The notes under the pieces are model-generated. The model searched no databases and was not told the DNA's origin. It saw only the letters and a list, made by a program, of their open reading frames with translations. A stretch of 27,367 nt of DNA. Source: an uncultured Treponema sp. (GTDB lineage Bacteria > Spirochaetota > Spirochaetia > Treponematales > Treponemataceae). The stretch is from assembly GCA_938045195.1 (NCBI GenBank), contig CALINC010000058.1:1-27367 (forward strand). Direction: 5' to 3'. A program made the position numbers and the translations under genes. Numbering within the stretch: position 1 is the first letter of the stretch; every line of letters starts with the position of its first letter. This document shows, one piece after another, positions 14,798-22,837 of the stretch.

Positions 14798-16252
14798 ATG
14801 TATGACATTGTGATTATCGGAGCCGGAGTGGTCGGCTCATGTATTGCACGGGAGCTTTCAAAATATGAATTGAAAATCTTAGTGCTCGAAAAAGAATTGG
14901 AAGCCGGTTGCGGAACCAGTAAGGCAAATAGCGGCATTATACACGGCGGTTATGATACAAAAGAGGGAACTCTCAAAGCAAAGTTGAACGTACGGGGGAA
15001 TTTTTTAGTCCGCAGTTTACACAAAAAATTGGGGCTGCACTTTACACAAATAGGCTCTTTGGTAATTGCATTTTCAGAAGAAGAAATGGAAACAGTCAAT
15101 ATGCTTTATAAGCGGGGCATTGCAAACGGTGCTGACCTGTTGGAAATTTGGAGTCAAGAAAAACTAAGCATTGAAGAACCGAATCTTTCAAAAGAAGCTG
15201 TTGGTGCTTTGTACTGCGGCAGTGCAGGCGTAGTTTGCCCCTTTGATATGACACTCGCCTTTTTGGAAAACGCGATAACAAACGGCGTTGAGTTTTTGCC
15301 TGAGCAAAAAGTTACTGCCATCAAAAAAACAAATGAGGGATATTCTGTAAAAACGGAAAAAAGTGAATTTAAAACAAAACTTGTTGTAAATGCAGCGGGA
15401 CTATATTCCGATACAATTGCAGCACTCGCAGGCGATCACGATTTTACAATTTTACCAAGACGCGGCGAGTACCGCATCTTCGATAAAAACTATTCGGGAC
15501 TGGTTAATCGCATTTGTTTCCAAGCTCCGACAAAAATGGGTAAAGGCGTTCTCGTCCTTCCCTCGTATTACGGTAACTTTTTAGCAGGACCGTCTGCAGA
15601 AGATATAGACGATGCGGAAGACACTTCGGTTTCCGCCAAAGGTCTTGCAGCAATTGAAGAAAAAGCCTTAAAGACTGTTCCATCGCTCAACTTTAAAAAT
15701 ACAATACGGATTTTTGCGGGTGTGCGGGCATGCCCCGACTCAGGCGACTTTATGATTTATGCTTCAAAAAATGCCAAAGGTATTATTCACGCAGGGGGAA
15801 TAGAATCGCCGGGTTTAAGCTCCGCTCCTGCAATCGGTGAGTATGTTGCTGAACTTGCAAAAAAAGAGGGCGAAGACTTAGGTGTGCCGTTTGTCAAAAA
15901 GAAAACTTTTAATGAATATCGAAAGCCGATTCCGCAATTTGCTGCACTTGATAAAAACGGTCAGGAAGCACTGATAAAAGAAGACCCCCGATTTTCACGC
16001 ATTGTCTGCCGCTGCGAAACCGTTACCGAAGCGGAAATCGTACAAGCTATTAACCGCCCCGCTGGAGCGAGAACAGTAGACGGCATAAAGCGGCGTGTTC
16101 GTCCGGGAGCGGGAAGATGCCAAGGCGGATTTTGCGAACCTGTCGTATTGCAAATTCTTTCGCGGGAATTGAATCTTCCGATTGAGCAAATAAAAAAAGA
16201 TAGAGCAAATTCTTCCATCGTATATGGGAAATTAAAAGGCGGTGTAAAATGA
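14798..16252 (+). CDS. FAD-dependent oxidoreductase, GlpA-like, with BFD-type [2Fe-2S] domain
   Basis: The 484-residue protein starts with a Rossmann FAD motif (DIVIIGAGVVGSCIARELS) and a DAO-type oxidase core, including GTSKANSGIIHGGYD and the closing FAD-site segment VRACPDSGDFMIY. The C-terminal region is a bacterioferritin-associated-ferredoxin-like domain with Cys404, Cys406, Cys441 and Cys446 (VCRCETVTEAEI, GRCQGGFC), likely binding a [2Fe-2S] cluster. Homologues sit with a second flavoprotein and a DUF1667 protein, as here, and are usually annotated as anaerobic glycerol-3-phosphate dehydrogenase. Substrate identity remains inference because no glpK or glpF is present. The gene appears leaderless and heads a run reaching rpoD. 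Its stop overlaps the next start (ATGA). Confidence 0.88.
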   Translation: MYDIVIIGAGVVGSCIARELSKYELKILVLEKELEAGCGTSKANSGIIHGGYDTKEGTLKAKLNVRGNFLVRSLHKKLGLHFTQIGSLVIAFSEEEMETVNMLYKRGIANGADLLEIWSQEKLSIEEPNLSKEAVGALYCGSAGVVCPFDMTLAFLENAITNGVEFLPEQKVTAIKKTNEGYSVKTEKSEFKTKLVVNAAGLYSDTIAALAGDHDFTILPRRGEYRIFDKNYSGLVNRICFQAPTKMGKGVLVLPSYYGNFLAGPSAEDIDDAEDTSVSAKGLAAIEEKALKTVPSLNFKNTIRIFAGVRACPDSGDFMIYASKNAKGIIHAGGIESPGLSSAPAIGEYVAELAKKEGEDLGVPFVKKKTFNEYRKPIPQFAALDKNGQEALIKEDPRFSRIVCRCETVTEAEIVQAINRPAGARTVDGIKRRVRPGAGRCQGGFCEPVVLQILSRELNLPIEQIKKDRANSSIVYGKLKGGVK

Positions 16253-17514
16253 AAACTCCTAAAAATTATAAAGCAGAATATGCGGTTGCCGTTATCGGAG
16301 GAGGTCCCGCAGGTTTAGCTGCCGCCCTTGAAGCAAAGAAAAACGGAGCTGAGTCAGTCCTTATAATAGAGCGGGATTTTGAACTTGGGGGCATTTTGAA
16401 TCAATGTATTCATTCGGGTTTCGGACTTCACGAATTTAAAGAAGAGTTGACAGGTCCTGAATATGCGGAACGCTTTATCGATAAGGTAGAAGCGGAAGAT
16501 ATTGATATTATGCTGAATACGATGGCGGTAGATTTAAATGCAAAAAAAGAAATTACCGTTGTAGGCGAATGCGGTATAAAAATTATAAAAACAAAAGCCG
16601 TTGTGCTTTCAATGGGTTGCCGCGAGCGCACGGCAGGCGCAATTGCGCTTAAAGGCTATAGGCCGTCGGGCGTTTTCACTGCCGGTATGGCACAGCGGCT
16701 GATGAATATGGAGGGCTTTTGCGTCGGCAAAGAAGTGGTTATTTACGGATCCGGCGACATCGGACTTATTATGGCGCGGCGAATGACGCTTGAGGGAGCA
16801 AAGGTAAAAGCCGTTGTAGAGATTATGCCTTTTTCAAGCGGCTTGAATCGGAACATTGCACAGTGTTTGGAAGACTATGATATTCCGCTTTTTTTAAGTC
16901 ATAACATTTCATGCGTGCACGGCAAAGACCGTGTTACCGGTGTTACGATTTCGCAAATCGATTCTTCATTTAGAGAAATTGAGGGAACGCAAAAAGAATT
17001 TTCCTGCGATACGGTTTTGCTTTCCGTCGGGCTTATCCCTGAAAATGAGCTTTCACAAAAAGCGGGTATTCCCATGCATAAAATTACAGGCGGTGCAATT
17101 GTTGACAGTACTATGCAAACCGAAGCAAACGGAATTTTCGCTTGCGGAAATGTGCTGCATGTTCACGACATTGTCGATTTCGTAACAAGAGAAAGCCGCA
17201 CGGCTGGAAAAAATGCCGCATTATATGCGCTAGGCAAAATCTGCGGAGAAGCCCGCATTAAAACCTTGCCTCAAAAAGGTGTGCGGTATATAATGCCGAA
17301 TAAAATTATAACGGAAAATCCGGACGGTGCAACACTCTTTTTACGGGTTGATGCTATCTATAAAAACGCAATGCTGCAAGTCCGTTCAGGCACTACGGTG
17401 CTTGCTGAAAAAAAAATGAAGCAGATGATTCCTTCAGAGATGATAACCGTTCCGCTCAGCTTTGACAAATTAAAAAATATAACGGAAGACATAACTGCGG
17501 AGGTAATACAATAA
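16249..17514 (+). CDS. NAD(P)/FAD-dependent oxidoreductase, partner of the GlpA-like protein
   Basis: The 421-residue protein has an FAD-binding motif near its N-terminus (VAVIGGGPAGLAAALEAKK) and the group-specific stretch GGILNQCIHSGFGLHEFKEE. SMGCRERTAGAI and a second nucleotide-binding motif (EVVIYGSGDIGLIMARRMT, ~160-180) come next, followed by the closing FAD motif GIFACGNVLHVHDIVDFVT. This resembles thioredoxin-reductase-like pyridine-nucleotide oxidoreductases, without a CxxC redox pair. It presumably passes electrons between NAD(P)H and the flavin/iron-sulfur centres of the GlpA-like partner. Its start overlaps that gene by four bases and its stop overlaps the DUF1667 start in TAATG, so all three are probably made in fixed ratio as a complex. 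The direction of electron flow cannot be read from sequence. Confidence 0.88.
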   Translation: MKTPKNYKAEYAVAVIGGGPAGLAAALEAKKNGAESVLIIERDFELGGILNQCIHSGFGLHEFKEELTGPEYAERFIDKVEAEDIDIMLNTMAVDLNAKKEITVVGECGIKIIKTKAVVLSMGCRERTAGAIALKGYRPSGVFTAGMAQRLMNMEGFCVGKEVVIYGSGDIGLIMARRMTLEGAKVKAVVEIMPFSSGLNRNIAQCLEDYDIPLFLSHNISCVHGKDRVTGVTISQIDSSFREIEGTQKEFSCDTVLLSVGLIPENELSQKAGIPMHKITGGAIVDSTMQTEANGIFACGNVLHVHDIVDFVTRESRTAGKNAALYALGKICGEARIKTLPQKGVRYIMPNKIITENPDGATLFLRVDAIYKNAMLQVRSGTTVLAEKKMKQMIPSEMITVPLSFDKLKNITEDITAEVIQ

Positions 17515-17894
17515 TGGAAGCACAGAATAAAAAAAAAGAATTCACTTGTGTATCCTGTCCGATGGGCTGCCGGCTTACGGCATACCGCAACCCAGACGGG
17601 GAGATTATCGTTGAAGGCTACACCTGCAAACGGGGGCTTGAATACGGCATGCAAGAAGTGCAAGACCCCCGCCGGAATATCAGCTCCACAGTTAGGATTG
17701 AAGATGCAGAACTTTCTGCGCTCCCCGTAAAAACCTCTACCCCTATTCCGAAGGGAATGATTTTCGGCGTTATGCAAGAAATAAATAAAGTGTGTGTATC
17801 CGCTCCGATTTCTACCGGCGATGTTATCATCAAAAATGTTTTGGGAACCGGGTGCGATATTGTCGCTGCGAGGAGAATGGGGAAAAAGATTTAA
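17514..17894 (+). CDS. DUF1667 protein, small cysteine-motif subunit
   Basis: This 126-residue protein has an N-terminal metal-binding motif TCVSCPMGCRL (Cys12, Cys15, Cys19) plus Cys38 in EGYTCKRG. The arrangement suggests an iron-sulfur cluster or zinc; an iron-sulfur cluster fits its redox neighbours. The remainder (PRRNISSTVRI, KTSTPIPKGMIFGVM, then GDVIIKNVLGTGCDIVA) matches the DUF1667 family, usually encoded beside a GlpA-like and a second FAD oxidoreductase. It may be a small electron-transfer or assembly subunit, functionally analogous to but not homologous with GlpC. It starts on the stop of the preceding gene, and its own stop overlaps the dnaG start (TAATG), which couples a metabolic gene to the primase gene. 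Confidence 0.85.
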   Translation: MEAQNKKKEFTCVSCPMGCRLTAYRNPDGEIIVEGYTCKRGLEYGMQEVQDPRRNISSTVRIEDAELSALPVKTSTPIPKGMIFGVMQEINKVCVSAPISTGDVIIKNVLGTGCDIVAARRMGKKI

Positions 17895-19681
17895 TGCCTA
17901 AAATCAGCCCTAAAACGATTGATGCCGTAACGGAAATGACCGATATTGTTTCTCTTGTTGAAAATTATACTCGTCTTGAAAAACGGGGAACAAATTGGTG
18001 GGGGTGTTGTCCTTTTCATAATGAAAAAACTCCATCGTTTAATGTGGTGCCGGATAAAAAAATGTTCTATTGTTTCGGCTGCCACAAGGGCGGAGGCATA
18101 ATCAATTTTTTGATGGAAATTGAACATATAACCTTTATGGAAGCCGTAGAGCGTCTTGCCGAACGAGCCGGTATTGAAGTTATTTATGAGGACGGTTCCT
18201 ATACGCCGTCGCAGGAAGATAAAACAAAAGAGGAAATCCTTAATTTATACGAAAAAGTTGCCGGCAGCTTTCATTATCTTTTAACGCAGAGCGGCGAGGG
18301 CAAAAATGCCCTTTCCTATTTAAAAAGCCGTAATGTTTCGGACGAAATAATAGAAAAATTCAATCTAGGTTACGCCCCTAAAAATAGAAATTGGCTTTAT
18401 AAATTTTTATTATCAAAAAATTACTCGCCCGAATTTTTAGAAAAAACAGGCTTGTTTTCAAAAAAGTATAAACATATTTCTTTTTTTTCAGATAGACTTA
18501 TGTTTCCGATATGCGATAGACACGGAAAAACAATAGCTTTCGGAGGCCGCATTTTAGAGGGCGAGGGTGCCAAATATTTAAATTCTTCCGATATGCCCCA
18601 ATACAAAAAAGGCGAAACCGTTTTCGGCTTTCATGAGGCATTGCCGGAAATACGCAAAACAAAGTCGGTAATTTTATGCGAAGGCTATATGGATACGCTT
18701 GCATTTTTTCAAGCAGGTATTTGCAATGCCGCCGCCCCTCTGGGAACGGCTTTAACGCCGGAACAGGTAAAACTCTTAAAATCATTTGCCGACACTTTTT
18801 ACCTCTCTTTCGACTCTGATAAAGCCGGACAGGAAGCCTCATACAAAGCGATTAAACTATGCCGGAATATGGGCGTGAATGTCCGCATATTAAAAATGAC
18901 GGATGCAAAAGATCCGGCAGAAATTTTGCAAAAAAAAGGAAGCGAGGGCTTGAAATTTCTTCTAAAATACGCTATATTAGACGATGATTATCTTATTCAA
19001 ATTGCTGCCATGCGGTTTGACGTAAGTAGTCCTGAAGGCAAGGCGAGGGCTGTTGCCTTTTTGTTTCCGTATATCGAGGTCTTGGAATCCGATATTCAAA
19101 GGGAGTCTGCAATAGCAAAACTTTCGCAGGCTTTTGGTGTAAGTCAACAATCTATTTTCGGCGATTACCTAAACCATAGAACTACGCCTGAAAAATCAGC
19201 CAAAGGGCATATACTTGACGAAGTAAAACCAAAACCTGTAAGTATTAAAAAGAACGCAGAATTGAGATTAACTTTAGCTGCGGCTGCCAATCCGGAGTTA
19301 TTTCCTAAAATGCGTTCGGAATTGACCCCCAATGACTTTGAAGATTTATATGCCAAAGATTTGTTCATTGTTTTAGAAGAATGTTATCGAGAAGATGCTT
19401 GTACTTACGAGAATTTAATGACAAGATTCCGCGATGAAAAATTACGAGAGATTGTTTCACAAACAATCCTAAACGGGGAATTTGCAGATAACTCGGAAAA
19501 AATAGTAGATGACGGCATAAATTTTATAAAACAAAACATTTTACAAAAACAGCGTGATACTATTATAGGCAGACTGAGATTGTTACATGGAGAAAAAGGT
19601 GTCGATTCGGTAAGGTTAACTAATGAGTTAATGGAAGAAAAAAAGAATATCGACATTCTTTTAAAAGAATTAAAGGGATAG
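17894..19681 (+). CDS. dnaG: DNA primase DnaG
   Basis: DnaG makes the RNA primers for replication. I choose ATG 17894 because MPKISPKTIDAVTEMTDIVS is the usual N-terminus; upstream residues in this frame lie inside DUF1667. The CHC2 zinc ribbon is intact (Cys39, His42, Cys60, Cys63, in CCPFHNEKTPSFN and FYCFGCHKGG). The catalytic core includes FSDRLMFPICDRHGKTIAFG and GRILEGEGAKYLNS. The TOPRIM motifs ILCEGYMDTLAFFQAG and YLSFDSDKAGQEAS supply the acidic metal-binding residues. The last ~150 residues are the helical helicase-binding region. At 595 residues it has typical length. It begins on the DUF1667 stop and ends four bases before rpoD, the conserved dnaG-rpoD arrangement. No rpsU lies upstream as in enterobacteria. 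Confidence 0.97.
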   Translation: MPKISPKTIDAVTEMTDIVSLVENYTRLEKRGTNWWGCCPFHNEKTPSFNVVPDKKMFYCFGCHKGGGIINFLMEIEHITFMEAVERLAERAGIEVIYEDGSYTPSQEDKTKEEILNLYEKVAGSFHYLLTQSGEGKNALSYLKSRNVSDEIIEKFNLGYAPKNRNWLYKFLLSKNYSPEFLEKTGLFSKKYKHISFFSDRLMFPICDRHGKTIAFGGRILEGEGAKYLNSSDMPQYKKGETVFGFHEALPEIRKTKSVILCEGYMDTLAFFQAGICNAAAPLGTALTPEQVKLLKSFADTFYLSFDSDKAGQEASYKAIKLCRNMGVNVRILKMTDAKDPAEILQKKGSEGLKFLLKYAILDDDYLIQIAAMRFDVSSPEGKARAVAFLFPYIEVLESDIQRESAIAKLSQAFGVSQQSIFGDYLNHRTTPEKSAKGHILDEVKPKPVSIKKNAELRLTLAAAANPELFPKMRSELTPNDFEDLYAKDLFIVLEECYREDACTYENLMTRFRDEKLREIVSQTILNGEFADNSEKIVDDGINFIKQNILQKQRDTIIGRLRLLHGEKGVDSVRLTNELMEEKKNIDILLKELKG

Positions 19682-19685
19682 GTAC

Positions 19686-21548
19686 ATGACTGATCTCGAA
19701 AAAAATCCTGCGATTATTAAACTTTTGGAATATGCCAAAAGAAAACGTATAATCGGCTTGGATGATTTAAATGATTTGCTGCCTGAAGATTTGCTTGCAG
19801 CAGAAGTAGTCCCTGATGTTATGGACTTACTTGAAGCAAACGGTGTTCAAGTACATGCAGATGAAATAGAAGACGGCATAGCTGACGACGATGATAATTC
19901 CGAATCGGATTCCGATTTTGAAGCTGATGACGAGCTTATCGATGATGAATATGATGAGCCTGAAGAAGAAGTTGAATATTCACCTGAAGCGGAGCCTCAT
20001 TTTGAAGAAATAAAAGAGTCTGAAAAAGAAGATAATTCAAAAAAACTCGTAAAAACTTCGCGTGAAGCGGGAGTTGACGATCCTATTAAATTATATCTGC
20101 AAGAAATAGGCAAGGAGCAGCTTCTAACTGCGGAAGAAGAAGTTGTCCTTTCCAAAAGTATGGAAGAGGGCGAAGCCATAATCAAGAAAGTAATTAAAAA
20201 TTGCGGTATTCTTATTCCCGAATTTTTAGGTATCGGGCAAAAGGCTTTTGCAAAACTTGACCCCGCCGAATCGAATAAGCCGCGTAAAGAACTTAGCGAA
20301 GAAATGGCAGAAAAAAAGCGTCTGCGGCAGGTTTACGGCGATAGTTTACGGCACAGTTATCCGGAAATTAAGCAGTATATGTCTTTAAAAAAGCATTACT
20401 ATGATAAGGAAAACTTGGAGAGTTTTTCGGAAAACAGCGAATTGCAGACTTCACGTAAGAAAATTTTTAACAGTTTAAAGCGGATAAAAATAGAATCGGA
20501 AGAAATCGAAAAAATTTCCGATAGATTTTTACAAGCTGCCGAAAAAATTATAGACTGTCAAATAAAAAAAGAGCGCAGAGAGAAACAGCTCGGAATAAAA
20601 AGCTATGCAGATTTACGCAAACTCGGCAAAAGGCTTGCAATTCCGCGTGAGCGTGAAAAACTGGAAAAAGAGCTTGAAATGTCTGTGAATGAGGTAAAAG
20701 ATATATACAGCCAAATTCAAATGCTTACAAGAAAAATACGCAAAATTGAGTATGACTTTGAGGCTCCTATAGACGACATTATCGAGATGACAAATGAGAT
20801 ACGCCAAGGGCAGACTATGCTGAAAGATGCTAAAGATAAGCTCATTAATGCCAACTTACGCCTTGTGGTTTCCATAGCTAAAAAGTATATTAACCGAGGG
20901 TTGCAGTTTTTTGACCTCGTACAAGAGGGAAATATCGGGCTGATAAAGGCCGTTGAAAAATTCGAATACAGAAAAGGCTATAAATTTTCTACTTATGCCA
21001 CGTGGTGGATACGTCAGGCGATAACCCGCTCTATTTCCGACCAAGCAAGAACAATACGCGTCCCTGTCCACATGATAGAACAAATTAACAAAGTAAATCG
21101 GGAATCGAGGCAACTTATGCAAAAGCTGGGGCGAGAGCCGAATGATGATGAAATTGCCATACAGCTCGGCTGGTCGGTTGAAAAGGTCAAGCAGGTTAAA
21201 AACGTTGCCCGCGAACCGGTTTCTCTTGAAACGCCTATCGGGGAAGAAGAGGATACTCTGCTTGGCGACCTCATTGAGGATAAGGGCGTAGAAAATCCGT
21301 CTAACCGCACGGAACTTACGCTTTTGCAGGAACAGCTGGACGGGGTTCTGTCTACATTACCTGATAGAGAGCAGGAAGTTTTAAAAATGCGCTTTGGAAT
21401 AGACGGCGGCTATCCGCTTACACTTGAAGAAGTAGGCTTGTATTTTGATGTAACACGGGAGCGTATACGTCAGATTGAGGCGAAAGGGTTAAGACGGCTT
21501 CGTCATCCTAAACGCAGTAGAAAACTAAAAGATTATCTGGATAATTAA
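19686..21548 (+). CDS. rpoD: RNA polymerase primary sigma factor (sigma-70)
   Basis: The 620-residue protein has an acidic region 1.1-like segment (~residues 55-120, rich in Asp and Glu). Region 1.2 (DPIKLYLQEIGKEQLLTAEEE) follows, then a long helical non-conserved region (~150-370). Regions 2.1-2.4 include LVVSIAKKYINRGLQFFDLV and YKFSTYATWWIRQAITRSIS. Region 3 covers DQARTIRVPVHMIEQINKVN, and region 4 ends with TLEEVGLYFDVTRERIRQIE and KGLRRLRHPKRSRKL. These -10 and -35 recognition helices are standard, so housekeeping promoters should resemble TTGACA/TATAAT, as seen before ridA. It starts four bases after dnaG, with GGGATAGG as ribosome site. No other sigma gene is in the window. Confidence 0.97.
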   Translation: MTDLEKNPAIIKLLEYAKRKRIIGLDDLNDLLPEDLLAAEVVPDVMDLLEANGVQVHADEIEDGIADDDDNSESDSDFEADDELIDDEYDEPEEEVEYSPEAEPHFEEIKESEKEDNSKKLVKTSREAGVDDPIKLYLQEIGKEQLLTAEEEVVLSKSMEEGEAIIKKVIKNCGILIPEFLGIGQKAFAKLDPAESNKPRKELSEEMAEKKRLRQVYGDSLRHSYPEIKQYMSLKKHYYDKENLESFSENSELQTSRKKIFNSLKRIKIESEEIEKISDRFLQAAEKIIDCQIKKERREKQLGIKSYADLRKLGKRLAIPREREKLEKELEMSVNEVKDIYSQIQMLTRKIRKIEYDFEAPIDDIIEMTNEIRQGQTMLKDAKDKLINANLRLVVSIAKKYINRGLQFFDLVQEGNIGLIKAVEKFEYRKGYKFSTYATWWIRQAITRSISDQARTIRVPVHMIEQINKVNRESRQLMQKLGREPNDDEIAIQLGWSVEKVKQVKNVAREPVSLETPIGEEEDTLLGDLIEDKGVENPSNRTELTLLQEQLDGVLSTLPDREQEVLKMRFGIDGGYPLTLEEVGLYFDVTRERIRQIEAKGLRRLRHPKRSRKLKDYLDN

Positions 21549-21559
21549 GGGGTAATATT

Positions 21560-22375
21560 ATGGATAATGATGTATTTGAGAAATTGGCGGCTTTACAGGA
21601 TATTATTGCCGAAAGAAATGAACTTGAGGCGGAAATTGATGATGCTCCTCATGCTCTTTCTACAAGGAAACAGCTCTTGGAAAGATTAAAATCGGGTTAT
21701 ATCGAAAAAAATAGTGAATATGAAGAGCTGAGGAATTCAATTGCCGGTTTAAAAGCAGATCTTTTTGAGGCGGAATGCAAAAGGGAAAAGTCCGAAAAAG
21801 CGATGGATACCATAGAGACGCAACGAGAGTATGAAGTACTTCAAAAAGAAATAGATGATGCCGTTGCCAAGGCTGAAAGCGTTCGTAAAGAATTGCAAAA
21901 ACTTGAGGGGAACTTTAAAATTTTGGATACGGCAATCAAACAAGAAGAAAATTTGATTGCCCAAAACGAAGCCGAGCTTGAAGAAAGCGAGAAAAGAATG
22001 AAATCCGAAATTGAAAAAAAACAAGCTAAAATCGACGCTCTTCGGGAAGAGGAAAAAAGGCTTTCTCCCGATTTAACCGACGAAATAATGTTTAAATTTG
22101 ACAGAATTATAAAAAATAAACATGGAGTTGGAATTGTGCCGGTGAGCGGAAATGTCTGTATGGGCTGTCATATGATTTTACCTGCTCAGTTTGTAAACGA
22201 AGTAAGGTCTGAAAGCGGCATAAAATTTTGTCCGTATTGCAGCCGTATTCTTTTTTATGAAGAATCCGAACTCAATACCGAACAAGACGCTTTCTTTGAT
22301 GATTCGGATATGGGCGGCTTGGCAGACCTTGACGATTTACCCGAAAACGAAGTGCTTTCAGGATACGAACAATAA
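21560..22375 (+). CDS. Coiled-coil C4 zinc-ribbon protein (PF02591, CdsZ-like)
   Basis: Residues ~5-185 form a long antiparallel coiled coil, rich in Glu, Lys and Ala with heptad spacing. The C-terminal domain is a zinc ribbon with Cys200, Cys203, Cys224 and Cys227 (VCMGCHMILP, FCPYCSRIL), followed by an acidic tail (~35 residues). This is the architecture of the zf-RING_7/DUF164 family. The chlamydial member CT398 (CdsZ) is reported to bind type III secretion and sigma-54 proteins; no such partners are visible here. AAGGGG precedes the ATG, and the gene starts 12 bases after rpoD, so it is probably cotranscribed. Placement between rpoD and rnpB suggests a housekeeping role in transcription or RNA metabolism, which is inference. 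Confidence 0.85.
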   Translation: MDNDVFEKLAALQDIIAERNELEAEIDDAPHALSTRKQLLERLKSGYIEKNSEYEELRNSIAGLKADLFEAECKREKSEKAMDTIETQREYEVLQKEIDDAVAKAESVRKELQKLEGNFKILDTAIKQEENLIAQNEAELEESEKRMKSEIEKKQAKIDALREEEKRLSPDLTDEIMFKFDRIIKNKHGVGIVPVSGNVCMGCHMILPAQFVNEVRSESGIKFCPYCSRILFYEESELNTEQDAFFDDSDMGGLADLDDLPENEVLSGYEQ

Positions 22376-22408
22376 TAGTTTTTTTGAACAGTTAACGGGT
22401 TTTATAAA

Positions 22409-22769
22409 GGAACTAATGGAATCGCTGTATTTTACAGAGGAAAGTCCGGACTCCGTCGGACGCGATGCCGGCTAACGGCCGGGGAGCTTTAAGAACTTCC
22501 GCTTATACGGAATAGCTTGAAGCTTACAGACAGTGCAACAGAAAAGACACCGCCTATTTTTGGGTAAGGGTGAAAAGGCGGGGTAAGAGCCCGCCGCGCG
22601 TTTCGGGTAACCGGCGCGGGCAGTGTAAACCTCATCGGGAGCAAGGCTAAATAGTAAAGAATGTCCGATTCTTAATTTACGGGTTAGCCGCATTGAATTT
22701 TTGCTGCAAGGCAGAAATAAGAAAGATGATTCCGCCGTTTTACGGAACAGAATCCGGCTTATTAGTTCC
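22409..22769 (+). ncRNA. rnpB: RNase P RNA (class A)
   Basis: This is the catalytic RNA that trims tRNA 5' leaders. Hallmarks in order: P4 5' half GAGGAAAGTCCGGACTCC (22437-22454), CAGTGCAACAGAAAA near 22530, GGTAAGAGCCC near 22580, GTAAACCTCATCGGGAGCAA near 22625, GGCTAAATAG, and the P4 3' partner ACAGAATCCGGCTTA near 22746. The 5' GGAACTAAT (22409-22417) pairs with 3' ATTAGTTCC (22761-22769) as P1, extended by AAA/TTT outside. The canonical CAGTGCCACAGAAA has one change here (C to A). The promoter is unclear: TTGAAC (22384-22389) and TATAAA (22403-22408) are only 13 bases apart, so cotranscription from upstream with processing is possible. Confidence 0.95.
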
Positions 22770-22777
22770 TTTTTTTA
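22761..22777 (+). terminator. rnpB terminator formed by the P1 3' strand and a T-tract
   Basis: ATTAGTTCC is followed by an uninterrupted run of T (22770-22777). The strand pairs with the 5' end of rnpB (22406-22417), so the closing helix of the RNA appears to double as the terminator stem. Confidence 0.65.
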
Positions 22778-22781
22778 TAAA

Positions 22782-22810
22782 TTGACACGTTTTTTTTAGC
22801 GGTGTTTTAA
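22782..22810 (+). promoter_or_regulatory. Candidate promoter of the TPR-mreB-mreC run
   Basis: A perfect -35 TTGACA (22782-22787) is followed after 17 bases by TTTTAA (22805-22810), a poor -10, and after 20 bases by TAAAAT (22808-22813). Another TAAAAT (22823-22828) lies nine bases before the ATG at 22838. The start site is therefore uncertain, but a promoter right after the rnpB terminator is expected. Confidence 0.45.
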
Positions 22811-22837
22811 AATGGTTTGATGTAAAATTGAAAAAAT

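Noticed and set aside
17462..17483. Internal promoter TTGACA...TATAAC before the DUF1667 gene
   Set aside because: The two boxes are only ten bases apart, too short for a sigma-70 promoter.
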